The notes beneath the pieces are model-generated. The model was not told the origin of the DNA. It saw only the letters and a list, made by a program, of their open reading frames with translations, and did no database searches. Shown piece after piece: positions 36,010 to 48,252 of a stretch of DNA of 64,000 nucleotides (the stretch's first letter is position 1; each line of letters starts with the position of its first letter). Source of the stretch: Epiperipatus broadwayi. Lineage: Eukaryota > Onychophora > Udeonychophora > Euonychophora > Peripatidae. The stretch is from NCBI GenBank assembly GCA_028023455.1, contig JAQFVV010000229.1, forward strand, positions 1 through 64,000. The letters are read 5' to 3'. Position numbers and translations under genes: made by a program.

Positions 36010-39000
36010 GTTACAAATTAAATATTAACATTAAAATATTTACATTTAATTTCCCCAAAGTGTTTACAAATAACGAAACCGATGAAGTTATGAATTCACC
36101 TTAGATCCACTTCAAAACATTTGGAGATGTTTCTCTCCAGTTCCTGCATTGACTTGCGATTAATATACAGGAAAAGTATCAAAACAATTCTTTGCAAGAC
36201 AGAATCAGAAGAATGATGCATAAAAAAAATGAGAATCTTTTATCTGCTCTTCTATTTGTTAATTTAAAATGTTTTTTTACTTCTTTGTTCTGTGTAGGAA
36301 ATTCAGCATGTGGGGCGTGGGAAGAGATTATTTAAATTATTGTAATGTTGTTAGAAAAGTTAATTCAATTATATAACATTATTCTTAGTTTTTCTTGAGA
36401 TTTTGTTTATTATTAATTTAATATTTTGTTAGTTATTTTATTTTGTATAGTTTTGTCAATTATTCTCTGTTTTTTATTCGCCATTTTTTGCAAATATATA
36501 ATATAACCTTTAGCTTTGTCAGAAGCTAAATGTTAATTCAAATTATGTGCCAAGGCATCTAAAAAAATTATATAGTTTAAATTTGTTATAAATAAATTGT
36601 TGCTAGTACTTTATAATGTTATAAATTTTTGTATATAAAAGTTACTATATCAGGATTTTACAGATTGTACAACTATAAAATAACTTTTTACATAGCTTAA
36701 ACTGAAATAGCTTTAAACTTAAATACATATTTACCTTGCTAAAGTGTTTACAATTTTAAAAAGGTGGTAATATAGATAATAAATAATGCATTTTAAGTTA
36801 ACAATGCTAATTTCATTATGATGTAATCATTTAAAATGTTTTTAAAATTTTATATTAATTTTAAGAAGAAACCAGGTTCAAACCCTATATGTTGGTTTGC
36901 TGATATTTAAATTAAAGCTGTAATAGTTTAATTCATTTTAATTTAATATATAATATTCTAGTTAAATATTTTTAGACTCATTTACTTAGAGTTTAATAAA
37001 GCTAGTAATTAAAATAGGATTTTTAAAAGCAATAGATACTGAATGTTGAATGAATGTATAAAAATTATATTTACTTAACATTATTTATTTTAAAATAATT
37101 TTAAAAGATAGTTTTAAAACCTATTCTGAGACTTGTCTAGATTTAAATAGTGATAAATAGTTATATTAAATATTGTCTATAATATATGTTTTATTTAATA
37201 TAATGTAAATTTCATTATGTAATATTTTTATTTTATCCTGGTTTTTGTAATTATTTTTATTTGCAACCAGAAAATGTTTTTAACTAATTTGTAATTGTCT
37301 AAACAAAAATTGATTTATTTAATATTTGAATATTAATTAGATAATTTTTTACTTGACAATCTTCCCTGGTTACAATAGATCAGGATTCAAACTAATAAGG
37401 GAAGAGTGCAAAGGTTAAAAGGTTAAGCACAAGTCATGTACAGTGGTCACCTGAAAACTATTATAAATAGGTGAGATTGTCACTTATTCTCACTTCTATT
37501 TAATCAGTTTTTAATTTTAAATTTTAAAAGGATAATTTTATTTAAAACATTTGTTTGTTCATAGTTTGAGTATGATAGGCTAAACTTATATCTGGGCATA
37601 CTTGTTTGAATTTAAACTCCAAGGAACTGAAATCTTCATACCTGCCAGTTTTAACAATAACACTAATAAATTATTATAAGGTTTATGTTACATTTTAAAT
37701 TTGCACAATGGGAGACTTCAAAAGTTATTACTATTATTATTACTATAAGACTCAAGAGTTATTGTTGATTTCAGGACATATTTGAATGTCTGCTTTAAAT
37801 TTAAATTTACCACAACATATTTAAAATTTATTGTGACAATAATAATATATTAAAAATTTCCTGATATTTTTATTTAAATATTCATTTCATATCAAATATA
37901 AACCAAAATTCATTTATTTCTAGTTAAAATATTTTTAAATTCAAGATAAAGACTAATATTTTTGTTATAATGAGTATATATTTTATCAGACATTTTAAAA
38001 ATTATTTTAAGTCTACAAAAGATAATGGTTAATCTCATAGTAATAATATTTTACTTCAGTGAACAATTTATTATACTATTATTCTAATAAAAGACATTGT
38101 ATTATTATGTGAAAAACTGCACTAAAGAATTTACTTATTATGATACTGTTTTCCCTGAAAGAAAGAAATCTTTTTTTTTCAAGAAGGTGGTAATAAAAAA
38201 AAAAATCAACTTGCTCCAAACTGTTTAATATGAATTGTTTGAAATTTAATAGTGTTTGTTTCACTTCATAACATCAGAACTTATAAATATAAAGGCAGAA
38301 AGGATATTATATTTAAATCAACTTAAATATATTTTCTATTTAAATATTTTTATAACACCTGCAATAATATTTTAGACTGGTAAGCTTTTTTATCTCCCTG
38401 AGCATTACTATGGAGATGTTATTTATCTGAAGTATGATACTATAAAAATATTCTAATGGATTCAGTTGGCAACCTGAATTCAAATACTTGTGATCTCTTT
38501 AAATTTTATAAACATATATCAATTTATATTCATGGATACTTAATTGAATGGCCATAAACTTCTCATATACTTGCTAGCATGATTATTTGATTTGTTACTA
38601 TGAATATACAAAACATGTTCTATATTTCATAGTTATACGTTAGATTTTAATATCATAGTTATATAGTATATGATGGATATGTTTGCTGTCCACAAGACAT
38701 TGCCAACATTTTCCTTCATATTTTAGTTTAATAGAGAATGATTCAAGAAGAAAGCAGAGAGACTGTTCTTTAATTTATTTATTTAATGGTAAAAGAGTTG
38801 AATTTATCTGTATTATAATTTTGCATATCATGTTTATTTTATGTGCATATTATTTTCAGATTGTGTATGTTATATTTTGAAATATTATAGGTTAAAGTTC
38901 TCAGAATAGTACTTTAACATATTTGCATGTTTTAAAATAGTATTTTTTCCTTTTTACTTATGAATTATTTTTATATTAAGATATATTGTTATGCTGTAAG

Positions 39001-39600
39001 CTGAATAAGTAGATATATGTTTATATTCGTTATTTTATGATTATTTATTGCCTAATATTAATGGAGCCATATTTGGTATTATTTACTGTTATTTATCATA
39101 TTTCATATTTGTTAGTTGAAGTATTTTTGTTAGAGATAATACATTATTCTCTTTCTATTTTAGGAGTGCATATATATGCCAATATATTTAAAGATGGTAG
39201 TGCTAGTCTCTATCATTATTTTGTTAGCTTACTTTCAAAAGAGATGATAGAATTTTACCTCTCTTACTATTTGTTGTCTTGATAGTGTTTGTATGCCCAT
39301 AGCATATATTATTGGACATTCAGCTTAGGCTCTCTCTATTATTAAGGTAATTCCTATTTAATAGTTTGTCCCTGGTGCACATTCTCATTATTTTTCCTGA
39401 CTAGTGACAAATTCCTAGATCTTTTTATTAGCCTTCAAAAGTAGGTGCATTCTTATAACCTATGCCATCATACTTTGTACTTTGTCTTATTAATTATTGG
39501 AAGATGGATTTTGTTTGTAATTTGTAGTAAAAATCGCCTATAAATAGGGTGCCTGCTAATATTAAAATTAAAAAAATATTATTTTTGAATACATGTTAAA
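36010..39600. other. AT-rich stretch without recognised gene
   Basis: No domain-bearing ORF is present. Short ORFs (38079-38264, 38683-38880, 39037-39282) have the F/I/Y/L-rich composition expected from AT-rich DNA. No TIR, LTR or tandem array was noticed. Some of the part after about 39000 could be the unrecognisable 5' portion of the LINE relic that follows. Confidence 0.5.
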
Positions 39601-41540
39601 GCCAATCTACCTATAATATAAAAACAAATTGCAAAATAAAGAAAATTTTATATCTACTCTTCAATATCTTGGAACACCAAATGATGATATAATTTTTACG
39701 CCAAGTAAATTTAAACAAAAAATTGTATCAGTGCCAAGCTTATGTCATACATCTTTATAGGATATTCCACTTTTTGCCTATACTCATTTAAGCTAGTTTA
39801 TAATAAACTACTATTTAATTTAGCTAACTTATTGTCTAAAAATGTATACCATCTACATACATGATCTATATCCAATATTACGTTTTCCATACAAAAAAGA
39901 GAAATAATCACTGAATTAACAAACTTGCATCCTATATTAATAAGTTCATTAGAAATAAAAATTTCAGTATCAGTAGTCAAAGATAAACTAAAACAATACA
40001 TTTTATCTACATTATCAAAAATGCAATTTGCAAGAAAAGATTCACCAACTGGTCAAACTAGGTTTCTATTCAAACCTATAATAGATACAGTGATAAAGAA
40101 CAAAACATACAAACCAATAGTAGAACAACTGAATATCAAATCTGCTTTTGATATGATCATCTGCTTTTAGGCCTCACTACTCAATATCTCAAGGCTCTCC
40201 TCTTAATGTCTTATTATTCACCTCATATATATACTCTTCTAAGAGCATAGAAAAAGAAATATCTAAAATACATATACTAGAAATAAAAATAAAACTTCAA
40301 TGCATAGCTTACATGGATTATATTATTAGTCTTTGTTAGGTCAAAAACAAATTTCCATTTTAATAGAAATATTAAATAAATATAGAAACAAATAAAAATT
40401 ACAATTTAACATGACAAAATTGTGTGCTTGGTTTATTCACACAGGAAAAATATGTAATGAATTCTTAGAAGAAATATATAATAACTGTTTAGATTTTTCT
40501 TTTCATCTAAGTAACTCATGAATGAGATCAGCAATACAAGAAAAGCTTAAAGAAAAAAAATATTACCTGGTTAATTTTTATGGAAAATCATTTCTATCAT
40601 TAGATGCAAAATCATCATAATGACAAGTAAATATTACTGTTGACCCATAATTATTTATACAAAAGCTTTTTATCTTACTAGTATATCATGTGCATAAAAC
40701 TACCATGGAGGACAAAAATAGCCTCTATCTTAATTAAACAATTACAAAAACTCCTATTATAAAATGGTTTACGTTTTTACTCAATACATGTCTTTCAAAT
40801 TTTCAAAAACTATAAATCTAATATCTTCATGTTCAAAATATTTTATAAATTTTGAAATCATAATCAATATTATTCCAACAGACAGACCACCCCCTATGAC
40901 TTGTTAGTTAATATCACTTATTTGCTCATTGATAGCCATCAATAACTTAAATTTTCATTTGTCTGAGGACAAAGTCCACTATTGGAATGTTTATGCTTTA
41001 TTGTACCATCTTCAAATAATAATATTGAAAAGCTAATGCCATATATCAATAATAAACAATTGACTCAAAAATTCAAATATTGGTTGTTTGAACTAAAATA
41101 TTTTGATTTTTTTTATTAAAATTAAATTTACAATCATTACTAACATTATATTTTTATAAGTATAAAAGATTCTATGCAAATGTTGATTCTCAATGTGAGC
41201 TTTATCATTGAGTCACAGAATCTTGATTTCACTTATTTTTTGAATATCAGTCTTTAGAAAATATATATTTAGTAATTCCAATATTATTTCAAACACATAA
41301 TTGCAACATTAAAACTATATTAAAATCTTTTTCAAAAGAAATATTTTCTGAAATTAGAGCTTTGATAGTTATTTTATATGCATTTTGGTGCCCTAGATGC
41401 ATTTTATATAATAATGTTTCTAGAAATCAAAACACTTTCTGGAATAAATTAAAAGCAAAGGATGAAAAAATTTCCACACACAATATTTACTCTGATATCT
41501 GGTTCTTAATGCATCAGCACCCAAAGCATTAGAAAGTTAT
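39600..41540 (+). pseudogene. Decayed LINE (non-LTR retrotransposon) reverse transcriptase ORF
   Basis: The open piece 39925-40170 contains GQTRFLFKPIIDTVIKNK and LNIKSAFDMI, which is RT motif A with its first aspartate changed to asparagine. After a frame change, SQGSPLNVLLFTSYIY is the motif B region. LQCIAYMDYIISL is motif C with YADD changed to YMDY. Downstream, YKRFYANVDSQCELYH and a frameshifted HLFFEYQSLEN resemble the C-terminal CCHC zinc-binding tail of LINE proteins (zf-RVT type), followed by FWCPRCILYNNVSRN. Both catalytic motifs and the frame are damaged. Clade not assigned; endonuclease domain not recognised. Confidence 0.68.
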
Positions 41541-41639
41541 CTCTAAAAATCTGATATGCTGCTACTAAAGAGAACATTGGGTTTTTAATTTTTTTTTTGT
41601 AAATATATAATATATATGATTAAGCAATGGTAAATGAGA

Positions 41640-42465
41640 TATTTATTTTATTAGTGCGATGTTTTTGAATTGTAATAAACTAATAATCAGCATTAAGCTA
41701 ATGCACATGCGCTTTGTGGATTTTAACAATAAATAAATACTCTCATTTCTCAAATACAAGATAAAGTCTTAGTGAAAGAATAGAATGAATCCACTTATTC
41801 TTTCAACCCAAACATTTAAGTATGGGCAAATCTTAATTATCTGGAAATGAGAGTGTGAAGATATTAAACAATCACTTTAAATTACTTTTACTATGTCTGA
41901 ATGAATGATGCCTGTGAAATTTACTAGAATTTATGATACACCATTCTTAAATGAAATTAAACATATGTAAATGAGATATTTATTTTATATAGCATGATGT
42001 TTTGGATTCATTCTATTCTTTCACAAAGACTTTATCTTGTATTTGAGAAATGAGAGTATTCATTTATTGTTAAAATCCACAAAGTGCATGTACATTAGTT
42101 TAATGTTGATTATTAGTTTATAACAATTCAAAAACATCATGCTATATAAAATAAATATCTCATTTACATATGTTTAATTTCATTTAAGAATGACATATCG
42201 TAAATTCTAGTAAATTTCACAGGCATCATTCATTCAGACATAGTAAAAGTAATTTAAAGTGATTGTTTAATATCTTCACACTCTCATTTCCAGATACTTA
42301 AGATTTGCCCATACTTAAATGTTTGGGTTGAAAGAATAAGTGGATTCATTCTATTCTTTCACAAAGACTTTATCTTGTATTTGAGAAATGAGAGTATTCA
42401 TTTATTGTTAAAATCCACAAAGTGCATGTGCATTAGCTTAATGCTGATTATTAGTTTATTATGAT
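41640..42465. repeat. Inverted/direct composite repeat (X-Y-X'-Y'-X')
   Basis: A unit X of about 125 bp (41680-41805) contains ACTCTCATTTCTCAAATACA and ends GAATAGAATGAATCC. It recurs inverted at about 42003-42127 and again at about 42343-42465. A unit Y (about 41806-42003) recurs inverted at about 42128-42342. The second half is therefore the reverse complement of the first, plus one extra X'. The whole can fold into a hairpin of more than 300 bp. No coding capacity. Confidence 0.82.
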
Positions 42466-42730
42466 TAAGCATTGTAAGTCTACTGTGGATTTTATTGCTT
42501 TCCTAAATATGATTGTATAATATAAAATGATATTTGTAAAATAATATAGGCGCTATTGCACCTGACCGCAAAGCTACTTTCTACTTAAAAATAAAATAAA
42601 ATATATTATTCTGCAAGCACTTTCAAGAGACCTGCTCTCACACAATAAATTTTATATAAGAAAAATATAAATGACTTTAGGCTATAGTTATAATAGTCCC
42701 TTAATTAAAGTTCATTCATTTAAAATAAAG

Positions 42731-43329
42731 AACCAATAAACTTCACATGACCACCACCTCTTATGCTTGAGTATAATTGTTGTTAAAACAGGCAAAACTC
42801 ACTATATATATTACCACACAAAGCAATCTAGAGTAATCAATGGATGCCAGAAGGCTTGTGCATAAAATCCCCATCTAGTGCCTACTCATCTAAGCATAAG
42901 ATGTGGTGGTCAGGTCATGTTTATTGGCTTAAAACCAATCCTGCCTAATAGGTTAGTGGTGGCTATGGTTATTAAAGAACCAAAGACACCAAAATGTATG
43001 GATACTGAACTGAGTTCAGACTCATATGACTATATAAGCTAGTGGGCTTAGATTGAAAACATTACATGTTTTCAGTTTAAGACTCATAGTTTTGTAGTAA
43101 AATGGAGATAAAAGAAGGCTGCTGGAGAGTTGCATTAGATCCTAAGATCTAGGTGCAGTGCTCTCAGATCCAAGGCTCCTCACTGACAAATGCCACAAGC
43201 CAGAAACTAGTCTGGGAATATTGAATAAGTAGGCACTAGATGGGGATTTTATGCACAAGCCTTCTGGCATCCATTGATCACTTTACCTTGCTGTGTGTGG
43301 CAATACATATTATGAGTTTTGCCTGTTTT
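42731..43329. mobile_element. Element with interleaved inverted repeats, DNA-transposon-like
   Basis: A ~105-bp block at 42785-42890 (AAAACAGGCAAAACTC through TAGTGCCTACTCATC) is repeated inverted at 43226-43329. A second, ~40-bp inverted pair (AACCAATAAACTTCACATGA at 42731 and its complement ending at 42930) overlaps it. The ~300-bp centre has no ORF. Long TIRs with a non-coding centre suggest a MITE-like DNA element. AGTTTTGCCTGTTTTAA also appears at 62588-62604, hinting at another copy end. Confidence 0.65.
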
Positions 43330-43399
43330 AAAATAAAGAGTCTAGTCTGTGATCAGAATATATTTTAAAATATCTTTACATAGGATTTCATGATTGTCA

Positions 43400-43800
43400 G
43401 TTTTTAACAGGTTGGCTTTTTGGTCTCCACCGATGGTTCCAGGGCCTGTTTTCCATTTGTTGTGTTGACAATGGGAGAAAAGTTGTGGCAACATTTATTT
43501 ACAATCTAGGCATTGTTTTGGATATTGGTTCAGGTGAGGTTCAGTTGTTTTTTTGTTGAGGGTTTTGGGGGCCTGAATCTCAGCTGAATATCCTAAAGTT
43601 GTCTAGCAACATATGTTGCTAGATGTGCAGCTTTTGCACAGATGTTGACCACAGCAGCAATTGATTGCCTTACTACTGCATTCTGAGTATCTGGATCTCT
43701 TGTTGTTGGGATTCTGTATTCTGTTTGAACTGATGCATTATCTAGCAAATTGCAGCTCCAACTGTATAGCAATAACATGAACCTGACTAATAACAAATTG
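43400..43800 (-). pseudogene. Possible coding relic, unclassified
   Basis: The minus strand encodes NASVQTEYRIPTTRDPD, QNAVVRQSIAAVVNICAKAA and HLATYVARQL before a stop. Further broken frames with proline/lysine-rich and CLDCK-like sequence follow. Composition is more protein-like than the surroundings. It may be a fragment of a mobile-element protein, but I recognise no family. Confidence 0.25.
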
Positions 43801-44270
43801 ATGACTGGATTAACTTGATCACAAAATGCAGTTTAGACCATATAACAATAGAGAGAGTGACTTTATATACTTTTTTCTCTCCTATTGTTTTAATTTCTTA
43901 TTATTTTAATCTTAACTTGAAATCTGTCTTTTAATTAATTTTACATTTCTTTAATTAATTGATTTTTACATTTGCCTTAATCTGTTCAGATTCATCTAAA
44001 TGATCTTGATAAAATAGTTTAGTTTTTTTTAATTAATACACTTTAATCAGTAATCTTATAAACTAATTTATTACATATTTCAAAGTTTTACAAACATTTT
44101 ATTTTTACAGACTAAATTTTAGACCAATTTTACATTGGTTTATTTTATACATTATAAAAGTTTTTTTTACAAAGGGAGAGGGAAAAAAATTAATAAATTA
44201 GTCAATAATTCTAAGATGTCATACCTGTCAAGCAGAAAAGTAATGTCATATATCAATTTTTTGTGATTGT

Positions 44271-44579
44271 ATGCTATCATATATAAGTGAATCTTGGTGC
44301 AGTATTGAGAAGAGATTGAGGGAGCACGAATTGTTATATAAGCATGTAAAAAGTAAAAATAATGGTGATTTAATGTCTCTTTCAATTTTCTTTGATCATG
44401 AAAAAACATGTAAATATAAATTTAAATTTGAATTTGAAAATGTGAAAATTCTTCATGAAGAGAGAAACCATAATAAAAAAAAAATTAAAGAGGCAATTTT
44501 TATAAATAGGAATAAAATGCATTTAATAAATAGACAAGCTGCTAACATTAAAATATGGGATTTGTGGGATTTGAATTGA
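44271..44579 (+). pseudogene. Diverged PLE GIY-YIG C-terminal fragment
   Basis: The 102-codon ORF contains RLREHELLYKHVKSKNN, SIFFDHEKTCKYKF, and NHNKKKIKEAIFINRNKMHLINRQ. These align in order with the PLE GIY-YIG segments RLAQHRYTFYRAQ, AFFEHTKQSGHNF and DYRRKIKEAFYIN...NRR, including the glutamate and final asparagine. The CPQAGC/YYGETK portion is not preserved in this frame. It represents a separate, older PLE lineage, immediately 5' of the LTR element. Confidence 0.6.
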
Positions 44580-44740
44580 TGATGTTTGCTTCCGCTTTGT
44601 TTTTTTAGTTTTAATTTAATGGCAGTTGAGGCAGGTTTAAGAAATTAACCAAAAGTACTTTTGCAGTTTTAAGGATTGTTTATAATAGTTTGGAAACTAT
44701 TACATTTATTATTTTAATTATAATTACAATATATATATAT

Positions 44741-46561
44741 TGTACCAAGATACATCAGGAAGGAGTGTGCTTTGTACGGAGTTACACATAATGTTGAAAA
44801 AAAATATATAAATTGATAAACGATTTGTGTAAATATTTAATAAAAATAAAAGGTCTTGTAGGGTAAAATAAGAATAAAAGGATTTTTTTTTCTCATAGAT
44901 AGGTTTATCGTTAAAAGCATACATTAGACAGTTTTATAAAATATAATTTTGAATCGTATTTAAATAAAACCTAAAGAACTAAAATTTGATTTAAGATTGC
45001 TTTAAGAAAAAAAAAAAAAAACAAGGTGGAATTCGTTTTGTCTTATAATTATAATAAAAAAAAAAAGGGAAAAATATATGTAATCAAAGGAATGTAGTGA
45101 ACAATGGGAGCTAATGACAAACATAAGAAATTTCCATTAAACGGCTAGTTAGTGAAAATAACTTTAACAAAGAAATTGAAATAATTCTAACAAAGAAATT
45201 GAAATAACTCTAACAAAGAAATTGAAAATAACTTTAACAAAGAAATTGAAATAACTCTAACAAAGAAATTGAAAATAACTTTAACAAAGAAATTGAAATA
45301 ATTCTAACAAAGAAATTGAAATAACTCTAACAAAGAAATTGGAATAAAGAAATTGAAATAACTCTAGCAGAGAGTACAAAGAAATTAAATGACCAATGCA
45401 AACACCAGAAAGTCAGCACGGACCGTAACTGAAACACCAGAGGATTAGTTACGTATTGTAGATTGAATCCGCAAGATAAGGACCGTAAAATATAAAAGGG
45501 CAAATTTTCTATTGTATTATTAATTAAAATTATTTTTATAGATCGAGAGCATTGAATATTAATATACATCTCAAGCTAAACATAATGCTGCACTGTTAAA
45601 CCCATCGTGTGAACAGCTGGCCGAATCCTTCCCGCAATACCAACAGCCAACAGTTCAAATGTCGATCATGGTCGCGTAAAACAAGAAGGAGATGGAGTGT
45701 CCACGTGGAGCCCACAGGATCCCAACGATATCGGGAAAAGGAGTGCAAAGAGTTAGCGCTAACTGACCGAATGAAATACTATCAGAAGCAACGCTCGGAA
45801 CCGTGCATAAGGGAGAAAGCTAGGTAATGTTTATTTCAATTTCTAATTCACTAATTAAAAGCCGTAATAATAAATGGAATAATAAACTCTGAACTTTATG
45901 GTACGAACAATAATTATTAGTTGTCTTTAGCTCCATTACCCAGAGATTTTATTGTGACTGTGTGTATAATTATTTTTTTATGTATTTATAATATGAAATT
46001 TTGATTGTATTAAATATTATCTGAACTTGAACGAAAGTGTAATTAATTATATTATAAGACCGAACGAAGGGTAATAGTGTAAATGGAGACTTCATGGGTT
46101 AGTGATTACTTAAATTAGATTTAAATTAAATAATTAAATAAAAGAAAAAGAGAAAGCGAGAAATTTAGCGCAGAGAAAGATTCATAAATTGATTTTTTAG
46201 GTAGGCGGATTATATTTAATTGATTGTTGTAGCTGAGCTAGTGGGAGCGAGTACTAGATTGTATTGGTCAAGCAGACGTGTCGACAAAGGTCGGCTGGCA
46301 CCCATTGGATTTTTTCCTTTAAATAAATAAAAGGTTTGATTGGCTAATATGTAATCTAGTAAACGAGTGTTAATGTTATTGGCAAATGTTTGCAAATGAT
46401 ATTGATTACTCTACCCGAGGTACCGACAGCCCCGTGATAGGATTTTGTGTAAGAGGGAGGTACAAAGTTCTGATTGAGTCGTCATTATAAACATTAAACA
46501 TTTTATTGATTTTATATAAATAATGTTTTTATAAAATTTACGAGACGACGTGTAAAGGGCT
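44741..46561 (+). repeat. 5' LTR
   Basis: This is homologous over its length to 48253-49949. The 124-bp length difference is mostly due to the internal 24-bp tandem repeat (45147-45370), which has more units here. No obvious protein is encoded; the ORF at 45609-45827 is an arginine-rich chance frame disrupted in the other LTR. Confidence 0.9.
45147..45370. repeat. 24-bp minisatellite in the 5' LTR
   Basis: The unit AACTCTAACAAAGAAATTGAAAT, with variants AACTTTAACAAAG and ATTCTAACAAAG, is repeated about nine times. The 3' LTR has about four units at 48655-48760, showing expansion or contraction since the LTRs were identical at insertion. Confidence 0.88.
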
Positions 46562-46570
46562 AGGTATAAA

Positions 46571-46588
46571 TGGCGCGTCAATGTGGAA
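46571..46588 (+). promoter_or_regulatory. Candidate tRNA primer-binding site
   Basis: TGGCGCGTCAATGTGGAA begins nine bases after the common LTR end. TGG complements the CCA tail of a tRNA, and the position suits minus-strand priming. I cannot assign the tRNA. Confidence 0.4.
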
Positions 46589-46891
46589 CGAAACTAAACG
46601 TTTTGAATGGCAGAACCGATGTGAGTCATGACTGGACGTCTTAAGCGGTGTGGCCAGAGTCATGTATGAGTGACAGAAGTGATAGCTAGTAAAAAGAAGC
46701 GGGAGGGAGTGTGAGTAGGATTAGAAAATGGTATAAGCAGCGCAACTGTAAAGGTGATTTTGCAATTATATAAGACGTGGAGGCATAGGGACACTCCAGA
46801 GAATTTTAGTATAAGAAAAAAAAAGGGAACTGGGAAGGTTAGGTTTTGGTTGTACGTACGTAAGTTTATTATTATTATTAAAAAGAAAAAA

Positions 46892-48058
46892 ATGGACGAA
46901 AGTGGAAATGACGGGAGGGCAACGCCAGAAGTAAGCCCGATTTTTTTTAAAAATCCGCAAATAGTGGAAGGAAGCGCATTCCAAATTTTGATGAACATGA
47001 TGGAAGAGATACGTAAAGACATCAAACAAAATCAACAAGAAATGAAGCAGGAAATAAATGAACTTAGGACAGAGATGAGAGAAATGAAACAGGAATTGAC
47101 AGCAAGAATGGACACATACAAGGAAGTGATAGGAGTAATGAAAAAGGGTGTAGAAGAAGAAAGGTACGAAATGTTAGAATTAAAAGAAAATATAGAAGGG
47201 AGGGAAGAGTCAAGCAGTATAGGGAAAAGCCAGCTAGAAGAGAGAATAGTACGCATGGAAGAGATATGTCAAGACTTAATAAGTAGCCAGGAAACGATGC
47301 GACAGGAATTAGGGAACTTAGAAAATGAAATAGAGACTGCCAAGAATATCAAAACTAAAGTAAAGGAGATATGTAAAGACATAGTGGGGGACACAGGGCA
47401 GAAAATAAGACAGGTAGAACAGAAGTATGAGGAGTTTAAGATTGAGAGTAGACGCAGTGAACAGACGAGTAGATTTATGGAGAAGCAGTTTGCCATTGTG
47501 GTATTCAAAGCGGAGGTAGGAGAAAACCCACTGAAACACTTAGAAAGCCTGAATAATATGTTCCATAGTAAAAGTTTACCGGAAGAGGACAAGGTTGCGG
47601 CGGCCAGTAGTTACCTCCAAGAGACGGCATGTGATTGGTGGCACACCTTGGACGAGAAACCGCAGACCTTCGGAGAATACAGATGGGCTATGTTACGGGC
47701 ATTTTGGAATGAGGCTAGGCAAGACGGAATCCTGTATAAGATATCCCACGAGAGATATTCAAGTGCGCGGGGAGAGACATATGCGAAATTCTTTTACCGA
47801 CAAGTGTCAAAACTTAAGGCATTGACGGCATTCCCTATGTCAGATGGTCAGATAATCAGAACACTACGCAATAATATGCCGCCAAACATACAACAACTAA
47901 TGTTAAGTAAAGACGGATGGTCAGTGAAGGAAATGGCGGAATTTCTAACACAGATTGATTATGGCAATCTAGCTAGGGAAACTCCAGATCGATATAGGAG
48001 ATGGGATGGGTACAACGACCCACATGGCAAGAAGGGAGAACCACCTGATCGAGCGTAA
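46892..48058 (+). CDS. gag: Retrotransposon Gag (coiled coil plus capsid-like domain)
   Basis: The 388-residue ORF is taken from the ATG at 46892 because the longer frame from 46754 begins with GTG and adds only an AT-driven basic leader. Residues about 30-195 are E/K/Q-rich heptads (EEIRKDIKQNQQEMKQEI, REMKQEL), predicted coiled coil. Residues about 200-345 match the retrotransposon gag fold: AIVVFKAEVGENPLKHLESL, DKVAAASSYLQETACDWW, FGEYRWAMLRAFW and FFYRQVSKLKAL. The C-terminus is basic, with no CCHC knuckle. It would assemble particles for the element. The uninterrupted frame, despite a missing pol, suggests recent insertion or selection. Base composition is less AT-rich than the neighbours. 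Confidence 0.88.
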   Translation: MDESGNDGRATPEVSPIFFKNPQIVEGSAFQILMNMMEEIRKDIKQNQQEMKQEINELRTEMREMKQELTARMDTYKEVIGVMKKGVEEERYEMLELKENIEGREESSSIGKSQLEERIVRMEEICQDLISSQETMRQELGNLENEIETAKNIKTKVKEICKDIVGDTGQKIRQVEQKYEEFKIESRRSEQTSRFMEKQFAIVVFKAEVGENPLKHLESLNNMFHSKSLPEEDKVAAASSYLQETACDWWHTLDEKPQTFGEYRWAMLRAFWNEARQDGILYKISHERYSSARGETYAKFFYRQVSKLKALTAFPMSDGQIIRTLRNNMPPNIQQLMLSKDGWSVKEMAEFLTQIDYGNLARETPDRYRRWDGYNDPHGKKGEPPDRA

Positions 48059-48198
48059 ATAAAAAAAAAAAAGATGAATAAATAGGTATAATGGGACTGC
48101 AAACTTAACGAGTAACACGGACACACGAGAATAAGAGAGGACGAACTTCCATCAAAATAAATCAAGGGGAATGTATAGTAAGAATAAAGTTAAATGTT

Positions 48199-48232
48199 GA
48201 AACTAAAACCTTCAGATTGATATTTTAGTTTC
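48199..48232 (+). promoter_or_regulatory. Perfect 10-bp hairpin abutting the polypurine tract
   Basis: GAAACTAAAA (48199-48208) and TTTTAGTTTC (48223-48232) form a perfect stem with a 14-nt loop. The hairpin ends exactly where the purine run begins. Its role is unknown; it could affect RNase H processing or RNA structure. Confidence 0.55.
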
Positions 48233-48252
48233 AAAAAGGGGGGACGGAGAAA
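48233..48252 (+). promoter_or_regulatory. Polypurine tract
   Basis: AAAAAGGGGGGACGGAGAAA lies immediately before the 3' LTR start TGTACC, with a single non-purine. It is the expected plus-strand primer site and confirms the LTR boundary. Confidence 0.85.

Noticed and set aside
45140-45370. CRISPR-like array
   Set aside because: The repeats are contiguous 24-bp units without unique spacers, inside a retrotransposon LTR in a eukaryotic genome.
46754-46891. N-terminal extension of the gag ORF
   Set aside because: It starts with GTG and encodes a basic leader just after the LTR; the ATG at 46892 gives a normal gag N-terminus.
46660-47592. Several minus-strand ORFs of 70-121 codons
   Set aside because: They are antisense to the purine-rich coiled-coil part of gag and have leucine/serine/phenylalanine-rich shadow composition.
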